Below the pieces are notes generated by a model. That model was not told the origin of the DNA. It worked only from the letters and a program-made list of their open reading frames with translations, and did not search any database. DNA of 64,000 nt from Stackebrandtia nassauensis DSM 44728 (GTDB taxonomy: Bacteria; Actinomycetota; Actinomycetes; Mycobacteriales; Micromonosporaceae): assembly GCF_000024545.1 (NCBI RefSeq), contig NC_013947.1, forward strand, positions 3,844,001-3,908,000. Reading direction: 5' to 3'. Positions 8,998 through 17,102 of the stretch are shown piece after piece. The translations under genes were made by a program, and so were the position numbers. Position 1 is the first letter of the stretch. Every line of letters begins with the position of its first letter.

Positions 8998-10022
8998 GGC
9001 TGCTCCTTGGCGGGGCGGGTCGGTGCCTGGCAGCCGCAGGATTCTCGGCGTTTGAAGGTGGCGGGCAGTTGGACGGTCGTGGTGGGGCGCTTGGGGTCGG
9101 CGATGCGAGACAGGAGGGTCTCGATCGCGCAGGCGCCGATGTCGCCGATGGGTTGGGCCATGGCGGTGAGTCGGGGGTGGAAGTAGTTGGCCCACTCGAA
9201 GTCGTCGAAGACCGCCAGGGCGAGGTCGTCGGGGACGCTTACCCCCAGGCGGGTCAGGGCGCTCATCACGCCGATGGTCATGTGGTTGTTGGCGACCACC
9301 AGGGCCGTGGGCGGGTCGGGTTCGGACAGCAGTCGTTCGACGGCCGCTTCGGCGAAGTCGGCACTGGACTGTCCGCTGGCGACCAGTCGCCGGTCGGGTT
9401 TCAGGTTGGCACGTTGCAGGCCGAGTCGCCAGCCGCGTTCGCGTTCCACCGTGGTTCGCAGCAGTTCGCGCCCGGCGATGAGTCCGATGCGTTGGTGGCC
9501 GTGTTCGGTCAGGTGGCCGGTCAGTTCGGCGGTGGCTTCGATGTTCTCGGTGCCGACCTGGTCGAATTTCGTCGAGGCGCAGCGGTCGACGAGCACCGTG
9601 GGCACGCCCAGGTCCTGCAGATACTGCAGCGACTCGGAGTCGGCGTCGCCCGCGGTGGCCAGCAGGACTCCGTCGACGCGGCGCTGGTGCAGGGCCTGCA
9701 CCACCCGCAGTTCCTCGTCCAGGTCGTCGTGAGTGTCGGCCAGCAGGAGGGTGTGCCCGGAGGCGCGGGCGCTGCGCTCGATGGCGGCGATGATGTCGGC
9801 GAAGTAGAAGTTCGAGATCGCCGAGATGGCCAGCCCGATGGTCTGGGTACTGGAGGTGACCAGTGACCTGGCGATGGTGTTGTGGATATAGCCGGTCTGG
9901 CGGATCGCGTCCATGACCCGGTTCTTGGTGTCCTCCTTGACAAAACGCGTGCCATTGATGATATGGGACACTGTGGACACTGATACGCCCGCCAGCTTCG
10001 CGACATCCTTCATGTTCGCCAT
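8994..10022 (-). CDS. LacI-family transcriptional regulator of the fructan/fructose locus
   Basis: The protein is 342 residues, typical for the family. It begins with a LacI helix-turn-helix (MKDVAKLAGVSVSTVS, then a hinge with NGTRFVKEDTKNRV), followed by a periplasmic-binding-protein-like sugar sensor domain. The C-terminal RESCGCQ is common in this family. It probably represses both its own operon with the sugar kinase and the divergent ABC/GH32 operon through the operators at 10053-10090, with relief by a sugar ligand. The ATG at 10020-10022 has the sequence GGAGGTCGCCG upstream, a good ribosome-binding site. Confidence 0.92.
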   Translation of the reverse strand: MANMKDVAKLAGVSVSTVSHIINGTRFVKEDTKNRVMDAIRQTGYIHNTIARSLVTSSTQTIGLAISAISNFYFADIIAAIERSARASGHTLLLADTHDDLDEELRVVQALHQRRVDGVLLATAGDADSESLQYLQDLGVPTVLVDRCASTKFDQVGTENIEATAELTGHLTEHGHQRIGLIAGRELLRTTVERERGWRLGLQRANLKPDRRLVASGQSSADFAEAAVERLLSEPDPPTALVVANNHMTIGVMSALTRLGVSVPDDLALAVFDDFEWANYFHPRLTAMAQPIGDIGACAIETLLSRIADPKRPTTTVQLPATFKRRESCGCQAPTRPAKEQP

Positions 10023-10052
10023 CGGCGACCTCCTTGTTCTTCACGGGCAATA

Positions 10053-10090
10053 CGAAAACGTTAGCGCAAACGCTTGCGCGAACGTTTGCG
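10053..10090. promoter_or_regulatory. Three overlapping LacI-type operators
   Basis: Three CG-centred inverted repeats lie between the divergent lacI and sugar-transporter genes. The central one is GCGCAAACGCTTGCGC (10064-10079, one mismatched pair). The right one is CGCGAACGTTTGCG (10077-10090, one mismatched pair). The left one, 10053-10066, is weaker (CGAAAACGTTAGCG). Their centres are exactly 12 bp apart. The sequence fits the LacI/PurR/CcpA operator consensus. Confidence 0.8.
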
Positions 10091-10169
10091 TCCCGGTAAC
10101 GTCTTTTCCCAACAACACCCCCGCCAACCCATCGTCACCCCTCAGACACGTGAAATCCCTGGAGTACCA

Positions 10170-11159
10170 ATGCGTTCCGCCCATAAACCACTGCGGCTGG
10201 CCGTCACTGCGGGCCTGCTGCTCGCCACGGGTGGTCTGACCGCCTGTTCCGCCGCCGACGACGGCCTCAAGATCGGCCTGATCACCAAAACCGAGACCAA
10301 CCCATTCTTCGTCAAGATGAAGGACGGCGCCCAAAAGGCCGCCAAGGAAGCCGGAGCCGAGCTGACCACCGCCGCCGGAAAATCCGACGGCGACAACGAA
10401 AGCCAGGTCACGGCGATCGAGAACATGATCACCGCCGGAGTCGACGGCATCCTCATCACGCCCAACGACACCGAGGCCATCGTTCCCTCCATCAAGAAGG
10501 CCCGCGACGTCGGCATCACCGTTATCGCCCTCGACACCCCCACCGAACCCCAAGACGCCACCGATGCCCTGTTCGCCACCGACAACGAACGCGCCGGCGA
10601 ACTCATCGGTGAGTACGCCAAGGCGCTGTTGGGCGACACCAAACCGAAGATCGCCACGCTCGACCTGGCACCGGGCATCACGGTGGGCAAGTTGCGGCAT
10701 GACGGTTTCCTCAAGGGCTTCGGAGTCACCGACAAGGACCCCGCCGTGGTCTGCTCCCAAGACACCCAGGGTGACCAGGGTAAGGGGCAGACCGCGATGG
10801 AAAACTGCCTCCAGTCCGATCCGGACATCAACCTGGTCTACACGATCAACGAGCCCGCCGCCTTGGGCGCCTACTCCGCGATCGACGCGGCCGGAAAAAC
10901 CAAGGACGTGACCATCGTGTCCGTCGACGGCGGCTGCACGGGCGTCGAAGCCGTCAAGGACGGCAAGATCGCCGCGACCTCGCAGCAGTACCCGCTCGAC
11001 ATGGCCGCCAAAGGCGTCACCGCCATCGCCGACAAGGTCAACGACGGCAAGGACGTCTCCGGATACACCGACACCGGCGTCAACCTCGTCACCGACAAGC
11101 CCGTAGACGGCGTCGAGTCCAAGGACGTCGAATTCGGCCTCGACAAGTGCTGGGGCTGA
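10170..11159 (+). CDS. Sugar-binding lipoprotein of a ribose/fructose-type ABC importer
   Basis: The 329-residue protein has a lipoprotein signal peptide with lipobox LTAC (Cys26) and a type I periplasmic-binding-protein fold like RbsB or FrcB (KIGLITKTETNPFFVKMKDGAQ at the N-terminus). It would capture extracellular sugar, probably fructose released by the GH32 enzyme encoded downstream. GGAG at 10161-10164 fixes the start at ATG 10170. It is the first gene of the plus-strand operon, 4 bp before the permease gene. Confidence 0.9.
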   Translation: MRSAHKPLRLAVTAGLLLATGGLTACSAADDGLKIGLITKTETNPFFVKMKDGAQKAAKEAGAELTTAAGKSDGDNESQVTAIENMITAGVDGILITPNDTEAIVPSIKKARDVGITVIALDTPTEPQDATDALFATDNERAGELIGEYAKALLGDTKPKIATLDLAPGITVGKLRHDGFLKGFGVTDKDPAVVCSQDTQGDQGKGQTAMENCLQSDPDINLVYTINEPAALGAYSAIDAAGKTKDVTIVSVDGGCTGVEAVKDGKIAATSQQYPLDMAAKGVTAIADKVNDGKDVSGYTDTGVNLVTDKPVDGVESKDVEFGLDKCWG

Positions 11160-11163
11160 AGCG

Positions 11164-12168
11164 ATGACCAAGACAAGCCTCGCCACGCCGCCGCCGGTGG
11201 CGCTGACCGAGCCGTGGAGCTGGAAGCGGCTGTTGACCGCGCCGGTGTTCGGCCCGTGCGTCGCGCTGGTGCTCGCGACGGTGTTCTTCGCCACCCAGTC
11301 GGCGACCTTCCTGACCGGCCCCAGCCTGTCGCTGATCCTGCAACAGGTCATGGTGGTGGGAACCCTCGCCATCGGACAGACCCTGATCATCCTGGTCGCC
11401 GGTATCGACCTGTCGGTCGGCACCATCATGGCCTTCGGCTCGATCGTGATGGCCAAACTCGCCGTCGACTCCGGACTGCCTTGGCCGGTGGCCGTCGGGG
11501 CGGGCATCGCGACGTGCACCGTGTTCGGACTGGTCAACGGCCTGCTCGTCACCCGTATCAAGCTGCCGCCGTTCATCGTCACCCTCGGCATGCTCAACAT
11601 CGCCTACGCACTGACCCACATGTACTCCGCGGAAGAGACCGTCACCAACCTGCCCGCCGGAATGACCGCCCTGGGCGAGACCTTCGCCATCGGCGACACC
11701 CGTGTCACCTACGGCTCGGTGCTGATGCTTGTCCTGTTCGGAGTGGTCGCCTACATACTCGGCGGAACCGCGTGGGGCCAGCGACTGTACGCGGTGGGCA
11801 GCAACGCCGAGGGCACCCGGCTGACCGGGATCCCGGTCGACCGGGTGCGACTGGCCGCGTTCACGGCAGCCGGTGCCATCTACGGCATCGCGGCGTTGCT
11901 GCTCATCGCCCGCACCGGCGTCGGCGACCCCAAGGTCGGACTCACCGAGAACCTCGAGTCCATCACCGCGGTCGTCTTGGGCGGCACCAGCCTGTTCGGC
12001 GGGCGCGGCGCGGTGCTGGGCACCCTCGTCGGCGTCCTGATCGTCGGCGTGTTCCGCAGTGGACTGCAGCAGATGGGCGTCGGCGCCACGCCGCAGATCC
12101 TGGTCACCGGCATCCTCGTCATCCTCGCCGTGACCGTCGATCAGTTGGCCCGCAGGAGGAACCGATGA
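11164..12168 (+). CDS. Sugar ABC transporter permease (RbsC/FrcC family)
   Basis: The 334-residue protein has about nine to ten membrane helices and the family motif LVAGIDLSVGTIMAFGS, plus the conserved AVGSNAEGTRLTGIPVDRVR cytoplasmic loop that contacts the ATPase. It forms the membrane channel of the importer. The gene follows the binding-protein gene by 4 bp and its stop overlaps the ATPase start (ATGA at 12165-12168). Confidence 0.93.
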   Translation: MTKTSLATPPPVALTEPWSWKRLLTAPVFGPCVALVLATVFFATQSATFLTGPSLSLILQQVMVVGTLAIGQTLIILVAGIDLSVGTIMAFGSIVMAKLAVDSGLPWPVAVGAGIATCTVFGLVNGLLVTRIKLPPFIVTLGMLNIAYALTHMYSAEETVTNLPAGMTALGETFAIGDTRVTYGSVLMLVLFGVVAYILGGTAWGQRLYAVGSNAEGTRLTGIPVDRVRLAAFTAAGAIYGIAALLLIARTGVGDPKVGLTENLESITAVVLGGTSLFGGRGAVLGTLVGVLIVGVFRSGLQQMGVGATPQILVTGILVILAVTVDQLARRRNR

Positions 12169-12965
12169 ACAAGCCGCGTATGTCCGCTCGAGGCCTGGCG
12201 AAACGCTACGGCCACGTCACCGCCCTGGACGGCGCCGACTTCGATCTGCGAGCCGGTGAGGTACTGGCCGTCATCGGCGACAACGGCGCTGGAAAGTCCA
12301 CACTCATCAAAGCCCTGACCGGGGCGCTGATTCCCGACGCCGGATCCATCGAACTCGACGGCGCCCCGGTCCGGTTCCGCAACCCCGCCGAGGCCCGGCG
12401 CGCCGGAATCGAGACCGTCTACCAGGACCTGGCACTGGCGCCCGCCCTGGACATCGCCACCAACATGTTCATGGGCCGCGAACTACGGCGCCCCGGCGTC
12501 CTCGGCACAGTGTTCCGCAAGCTCGACAAGAAACGCATGCGCGAACGCGCCGCCGCCCACATGGCCGAACTCCACATCGGACTACGATCGCTGTCCACCC
12601 CGGTGGAGAGCCTGTCGGGCGGTCAACGCCAGGGCGTCGCCGTAGCCCGCGCCGCCGCCTGGGCCCGCCACGTGGTCATCATGGACGAACCCACCGCCGC
12701 GCTGGGCGTGCGCGAATCCGGCCAGGTGCTGGAACTCATCGCCCGAGTCCGGGATCGGGGCCTTGCGGTCGTCTTGATCAGCCACAACATGCCGCACGTC
12801 TTCGAAATCGCCGACCGCATCCACATCCAGCGACTCGGCAGACGCGTCGCGCTCATCGACCGGGACCGGCACACCATGCCCGAGGTGGTGGCGATCATGA
12901 CCGGAGCGGCCACCGTGGACGACGATGCCGCCGACAAGGAGGCAACCCCGGCCGTCGGAGCCTGA
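12165..12965 (+). CDS. Sugar ABC transporter ATP-binding protein, single domain (FrcA-like)
   Basis: The 266-residue protein contains one complete ABC ATPase: Walker A GDNGAGKST near residue 40, signature LSGGQ near residue 148 and Walker B VVIMDEP. RbsA-type subunits have two ATPase halves in about 500 residues, so this is the single-domain form seen in fructose importers such as FrcBCA. AGGAGG at 12154-12159 precedes ATG 12165. The gene is coupled to the permease and lies 46 bp before the GH32 gene. Confidence 0.92.
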   Translation: MNKPRMSARGLAKRYGHVTALDGADFDLRAGEVLAVIGDNGAGKSTLIKALTGALIPDAGSIELDGAPVRFRNPAEARRAGIETVYQDLALAPALDIATNMFMGRELRRPGVLGTVFRKLDKKRMRERAAAHMAELHIGLRSLSTPVESLSGGQRQGVAVARAAAWARHVVIMDEPTAALGVRESGQVLELIARVRDRGLAVVLISHNMPHVFEIADRIHIQRLGRRVALIDRDRHTMPEVVAIMTGAATVDDDAADKEATPAVGA

Positions 12966-13011
12966 CTCCCCCGCCCTCGACCACTCCCGCACGACACCAA
13001 GGAGAACGACA

Positions 13012-14481
13012 ATGCGCCCTCGCCTCTCCCGCCGACAACTCCTCATGCTCTCCGCCACCGTGGCCGGAGGTACCGGCATGGCCGCGCTGGGCGTCGCGCC
13101 CGCCTTCGCCGCCGACTACCCGGAATTCCCCTACCCCGACACCGACTATCAGGAACCCACCCGAGGACAATTCCACTTCTCGTCCCAGGGCGGCTGGATG
13201 AACGACATCAACGCTCCACTGTACTACGATGGGACATACCACCTGTTCTACCAACACAACCCGCACGGACTCACCTGGGACACCATGCACTGGGGACACG
13301 CCACCAGCCCCGACCTAGTTCACTGGACCCAGCAGCCCATCGCACTGGAGCCAGGCATCCATCCCGGCGACCTGTGGTCAGGCGCCGGACTCGTCGACTT
13401 CGACAACCACACCGGACTCCAAACCAGCAACACCCCACCCATCGTGGTGTTCTCCGGGACCAACGGCGTACGGCTGTTCTACTCCAACGACCGAGCCAAA
13501 ACCTTTCAGACCTACGACAACGGCAACCCGATCGCCACACCCGCTGGCACCAGCCGAGACCCGAAAGTGTTCTGGCACACCGGAACCAACGAGTTCAAGC
13601 TCGTCATCTGGACCGATGCCGGCGGCAACGGCGTCGACATCTTCTCCTCGCCGAACCTGCTCGACTGGACGTTCAAGTCCCGCTTCGCCGCCGATTGGCT
13701 CTTCGAATGCCCCGACCTGTTCCCACTGCCCTACAACGACGGGTACAAGTGGGTCCTCAATGACGCTTCCGGCGACTACGTCGTCGGAACCTTCGACGGA
13801 ACGAGTTTCAACCCCGAGACCACGGTCGCGCGGATGGTCGAAGGCAGGGGTGCCTTCGACGGCACCTTCTACGCCGGACTGACGTTCGCGCATCCCCCCG
13901 GCGACAGGATCATCCAGATGCTATGGATGCCCGGCAATCGCGGCGACATCTGGACGGGGTGCGCCACGTTCCCGGTCGAGTTGGCGCTACGCGAAACCAG
14001 CGACGGGCCGCGAGTGACCCGCAACCCGATAGCCGCGATCGAAGGACTTCGTTTCGACACCCACCGATACGGGCCCGCCGTTGTGGATCCCGGACAGGCC
14101 GAGGCACTGCTGCGCGACGTCGTCACCCAGGAATGCGAGATCATCGCCGAGTTCGACGCGGACTCCAGCACCGCCACTCGGTTCGGGTTCCGCCTCGACG
14201 TCAATGAGGACGGCTCCGGCGGCCACGAGGTGCTGTACGACAAAACCGCCCAGACGCTGTACGGCGCAGCACTTCCAACCTCCGAAGGCAAGGTGCGGAT
14301 GCGACTACTGGTGGACCGCAATCACCTGGAGATCTTCGGCAACGACGGCACAATGTCCTACATCGACTCCCCCAGCTTCTCCACCTCGGACCAAACCTAT
14401 CGGCTGCGACTGTACGCCGACGGCGGCACCGTCAGCGTCGCCTCCATTGCAGTGCACGACATCGCCAGAACCTGGAGTTGA
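13012..14481 (+). CDS. Secreted GH32 fructan hydrolase (levanase/inulinase type)
   Basis: The 489-residue protein has a Tat-like signal (SRRQLLML, hydrophobic stretch, then cleavage near AFA-AD). The GH32 five-blade catalytic domain shows WMNDIN with nucleophile Asp65, RDP at 182-184 as transition-state stabiliser, and ECPD with acid/base Glu232. A C-terminal beta-sandwich follows, ending with the HLEIFGNDG motif typical of the family. It should release fructose or short fructans outside the cell for the importer encoded upstream. The usual WMNDPN motif is WMNDIN here. AAGGAGAACGACA precedes ATG 13012. Sucrose, inulin and levan are all possible substrates. Confidence 0.92.
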   Translation: MRPRLSRRQLLMLSATVAGGTGMAALGVAPAFAADYPEFPYPDTDYQEPTRGQFHFSSQGGWMNDINAPLYYDGTYHLFYQHNPHGLTWDTMHWGHATSPDLVHWTQQPIALEPGIHPGDLWSGAGLVDFDNHTGLQTSNTPPIVVFSGTNGVRLFYSNDRAKTFQTYDNGNPIATPAGTSRDPKVFWHTGTNEFKLVIWTDAGGNGVDIFSSPNLLDWTFKSRFAADWLFECPDLFPLPYNDGYKWVLNDASGDYVVGTFDGTSFNPETTVARMVEGRGAFDGTFYAGLTFAHPPGDRIIQMLWMPGNRGDIWTGCATFPVELALRETSDGPRVTRNPIAAIEGLRFDTHRYGPAVVDPGQAEALLRDVVTQECEIIAEFDADSSTATRFGFRLDVNEDGSGGHEVLYDKTAQTLYGAALPTSEGKVRMRLLVDRNHLEIFGNDGTMSYIDSPSFSTSDQTYRLRLYADGGTVSVASIAVHDIARTWS

Positions 14482-14735
14482 ACCAACATCACGCCCGGTG
14501 CCACCGGTGGTGCGCTTTAGCGCCCCCGCCCCCGGCGTATCAACCGCCCGGGCCGGATTCGCACTGGCGACAATGGCGCTCGGCTCAGCCTGACCGGCTC
14601 GTCAAGACCGGCGCGATCACCCTGAGCTGACCTGGAGTCGACGTCCGGCAGATGTCGCTACGAGGAAGGCTGTATAACGCCACAATCGCGAGCGTTGCAA
14701 TAGGCCAGGAAGTCAGCTCCACATTGGCATTTGTG

Positions 14736-15776
14736 TTAGCCGGTGAGCATCCATACACGAGTCAGCGGCAGGCGAGAACGGATGTCTTCAGGCAGCCGGT
14801 CATATACCCGGGTCACCGCATCCACGACGTCTTCCGCAGTCCAAGCCCGAATCCGAAACTGTTGCCCATACACCGACGCACGAGCACTCTTGGTCAGCCC
14901 ACCCCAGGCCACCAGCAGTCCCTGGTCCGCGCGTTGAGAATGAATAACGCCGCCGAGATCACGAACCACGGTGTCGGAAATCTGACCACCCGACTTGACC
15001 TGAACGATCAAGCGCGGTGAGTCCATACCAAGAAGCCCGCCCCCGGCGACGATGTCGATCCCCTTATCAGCCCCCGGGGGTGACATGGTGCAGACATAAC
15101 CTTCGGCCCTAAGAATCGCGGTTATCAGCAATGCCAAGTCATGACCGGCGAACTCCTCGGCGATGCGTGCGGTGATGCGATCGCGCGCCACCTCTTCGAT
15201 GTCCGTGTGCGTTTCCGGTTCGTCCACATCATCAGCGCCAGCCGACTCGGACAGACTCACCGGGGTGGAGAACGAAACCAGCCCGGGATCTTCTCCGGTC
15301 TCCAGCAGGGCCTCCAGCCGGGCGATCGCGTGCCCCTTGGTCGGTGCGAAGATCGACAATGCGCTGCCGAGGGTGTAGAGCAGGTCTTGCTTCACCGCTG
15401 AGCGGGGCAGGTCCGTTCGTTGCCAGTCCACTCTCACCACATGCCGCTGGTCCGGGTCGGGTTGGTCAGCGAGGTACTCGTAACCGCTGGTGACGCGTCC
15501 CATCGCGAGTTGCTTCGTCGTCTTCATCGGCATGACTATCAAGTCGCCTTTGGCGATACGGCCACGAAGTGCCCACGTCTGCCCGGTGTAGTTGGCCTGG
15601 GTCGCCATCCCCATGTCAGGCAAGATCTTGGTGATGACCGCCGCGATGTCCTCGCGGCTCTTGCACGCAGTCAGGTCGGGCCATTCTCGCCAGCCGCCAC
15701 CAGAGACCCCGTTGGCAAGCGCCCACTGATCGCGTTCACCGTTCCTACCGGACCGGACCACCCACGCCACGCCCAT
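14736..15776 (-). CDS. Mrr-type restriction endonuclease (type IV-like)
   Basis: The 346-residue protein has an N-terminal domain of about 150 residues with the WALRGRIAKGDLIVMPMKTT pattern seen in restriction-system proteins, an acidic linker, then a C-terminal Mrr_cat nuclease domain. The nuclease shows GIDIVAGG and IVQVKSGG, giving the D...QxK active site of the PD-(D/E)xK fold. Mrr enzymes usually cleave modified foreign DNA. AGGAGGTGCC before ATG 15774-15776 fixes the start. No methyltransferase gene is adjacent, consistent with a modification-dependent enzyme. It opens an accessory island. Confidence 0.85.
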   Translation of the reverse strand: MGVAWVVRSGRNGERDQWALANGVSGGGWREWPDLTACKSREDIAAVITKILPDMGMATQANYTGQTWALRGRIAKGDLIVMPMKTTKQLAMGRVTSGYEYLADQPDPDQRHVVRVDWQRTDLPRSAVKQDLLYTLGSALSIFAPTKGHAIARLEALLETGEDPGLVSFSTPVSLSESAGADDVDEPETHTDIEEVARDRITARIAEEFAGHDLALLITAILRAEGYVCTMSPPGADKGIDIVAGGGLLGMDSPRLIVQVKSGGQISDTVVRDLGGVIHSQRADQGLLVAWGGLTKSARASVYGQQFRIRAWTAEDVVDAVTRVYDRLPEDIRSRLPLTRVWMLTG

Positions 15777-16103
15777 GGCACCTCCTGAAAAGCTTGCGCG
15801 CTGTGGCATCGCGCCACGGCCACTGTGCCGCCGAACCACGCTCTTCCTGGCATACAACAACAGTGAGCAAGTTATACCCCATCAGGGGCACTTCGGCGTT
15901 TCGCCTTTAACCATCCGGCCGAATATGAAGACACAACCTAGTGTGCTGAGTCGTTTCTTCGTCGGCAGTCGACGGTGATGGGTTCTCACGCGACCATTGC
16001 CCTTTCAGTACTATTAGGATTAGAAATCGGTCATGTTCAGATGGGAGGGGAGGGCGGGTAAGGTTTGGGCAGTCCCTGATTCCAATGTGGTTAAGGCGGG
16101 TGT
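15777..16103. other. Divergent intergenic region
   Basis: This stretch separates the mrr-like gene from a small plus-strand gene. It is relatively AT-rich, and TACTATTAGGAT near 16011 looks like a possible -10 region, but no strong promoter or repeat is evident. No coding frame is convincing. Confidence 0.4.
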
Positions 16104-16439
16104 ATGGCAGCGGTGGATCCGGCAGACTTTGATCCTCACACACGGCGTGCTGTTGCACAAAGAAAACTATTCCTCGTTCCATTTGTTCGTGACGATGGCG
16201 CCATCTACGTCTACGTCTGTACGGACCCGCAGCACAGCCAAAGCACCATGGTCGGGTTGGTGCTCAATGAGTTCGGCGACAATGGCGGCGTTAACCACAT
16301 TGTCTATGTGTTGGACGGTCAAGATCCCAAAGATCGCCGACGTGGACTCTCACATCACCAGCTCCGCGGCATCTTCCCCACCTGGGATGAGGGAATCATC
16401 GCCGTACTCGACGCATATGACCGGTGGCGTCAAAGCTAA
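16104..16439 (+). CDS. Hypothetical 111-residue protein
   Basis: I do not recognise a family. The sequence alternates predicted strands (KLFLVPFVRDDGAIYVYVC) and helices and contains no membrane segment or signal peptide. ATG 16104 has GGCGGGTG just upstream, a weak ribosome-binding site. It lies between the restriction enzyme and, convergently, the toxin/immunity-like operon, so a role in the accessory island is possible. Confidence 0.5.
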   Translation: MAAVDPADFDPHTRRAVAQRKLFLVPFVRDDGAIYVYVCTDPQHSQSTMVGLVLNEFGDNGGVNHIVYVLDGQDPKDRRRGLSHHQLRGIFPTWDEGIIAVLDAYDRWRQS

Positions 16440-16459
16440 GTTCAGACACCGCATAGTCG

Positions 16460-16809
16460 TTAGGTATCCACCACAAGTTCCCACCGGAATCGGGAGCATC
16501 TGAATACTGGCTCTAGGTCGCGTTCGGTGTTGCCCGAGAGGATGCTGTATCCGAGCTTCGCCAACCCTGGCGGGGACAACGCTTTGGTCTCGGTGTCGGG
16601 TAGATCCCATACAGGCGTGCCAGGATTGTCGCGGTCCTCGCCAACGGCAAAGTGCAGCCTGATGCCGCAATCGACGTCGCCCCAACCGGGTGGGTACAGG
16701 CCCAAAGAATGCGCGTACTCCACACCAGCTCAGCCGCGTCGAGAGTTTCCTCTCTGGCGAGGAGGTCGGCATGCGCATCCGGGTCGGTGGCCACCGGCTG
16801 CACGGTCAT
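16460..16809 (-). pseudogene. Second candidate immunity gene, frameshifted
   Basis: The expected start is the ATG at 16807-16809, which overlaps the previous stop as ATGA. It begins MTVQPVATDPDAHADLL and runs to DAAELV; the homologous continuation EYAHSLGLYPPGW is in another frame to the stop at 16460. Removing one TG from the GTGTG repeat (CACAC on the plus strand, 16721-16725) joins them into one frame of about 115 residues. The joined product resembles the 98-residue protein encoded directly upstream (DxxxLLA...LD...L...A...GLxPPG). It may be an inactivated immunity gene, a phase-variable one, or a sequencing error. Confidence 0.6.
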
Positions 16810-17102
16810 GGCTGGGCCGAATCCCACACTGCGGCGTCGTCCTCGTCGGCGGGCACCCCGTCGTCGCCCAGTCGGCTGGTGCTCCACAGCAGCACCCCGT
16901 CACCGTCGTCAGCGCCGGGCGGCCACGCCAGGTCGATGGAGTAGTAGTGACCGGGCACGTACCCGGGCGGTGTGAGGCCGCGGCCGATGGCGTAGTCGGC
17001 CAGTTGGTGCGAGTCGAGGTCGTCGACGCGGGCCATGAGATCCGCCAGCAGCACAGGATCGTCGGTATCGTAGTGCGCGTCGATGTCGTGGTGGGTCGTC
17101 AT
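16806..17102 (-). CDS. Small acidic protein, candidate immunity protein for the deaminase toxin
   Basis: The 98-residue protein is strongly acidic, without membrane segments. Its ATG overlaps the toxin stop (ATGA, 17099-17102) and its own stop overlaps the next gene (ATGA, 16806-16809), the arrangement expected of toxin-immunity operons. The layout (a DPVLLADLMARVDDL helix, then strands around GHYYSIDLAWPPG and GVLLWSTS) loosely recalls Imm1 proteins that accompany SCP1.201 deaminases, but the match is too weak for a firm family call. The immunity role rests on position, size and charge. Confidence 0.6.
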   Translation of the reverse strand: MTTHHDIDAHYDTDDPVLLADLMARVDDLDSHQLADYAIGRGLTPPGYVPGHYYSIDLAWPPGADDGDGVLLWSTSRLGDDGVPADEDDAAVWDSAQP

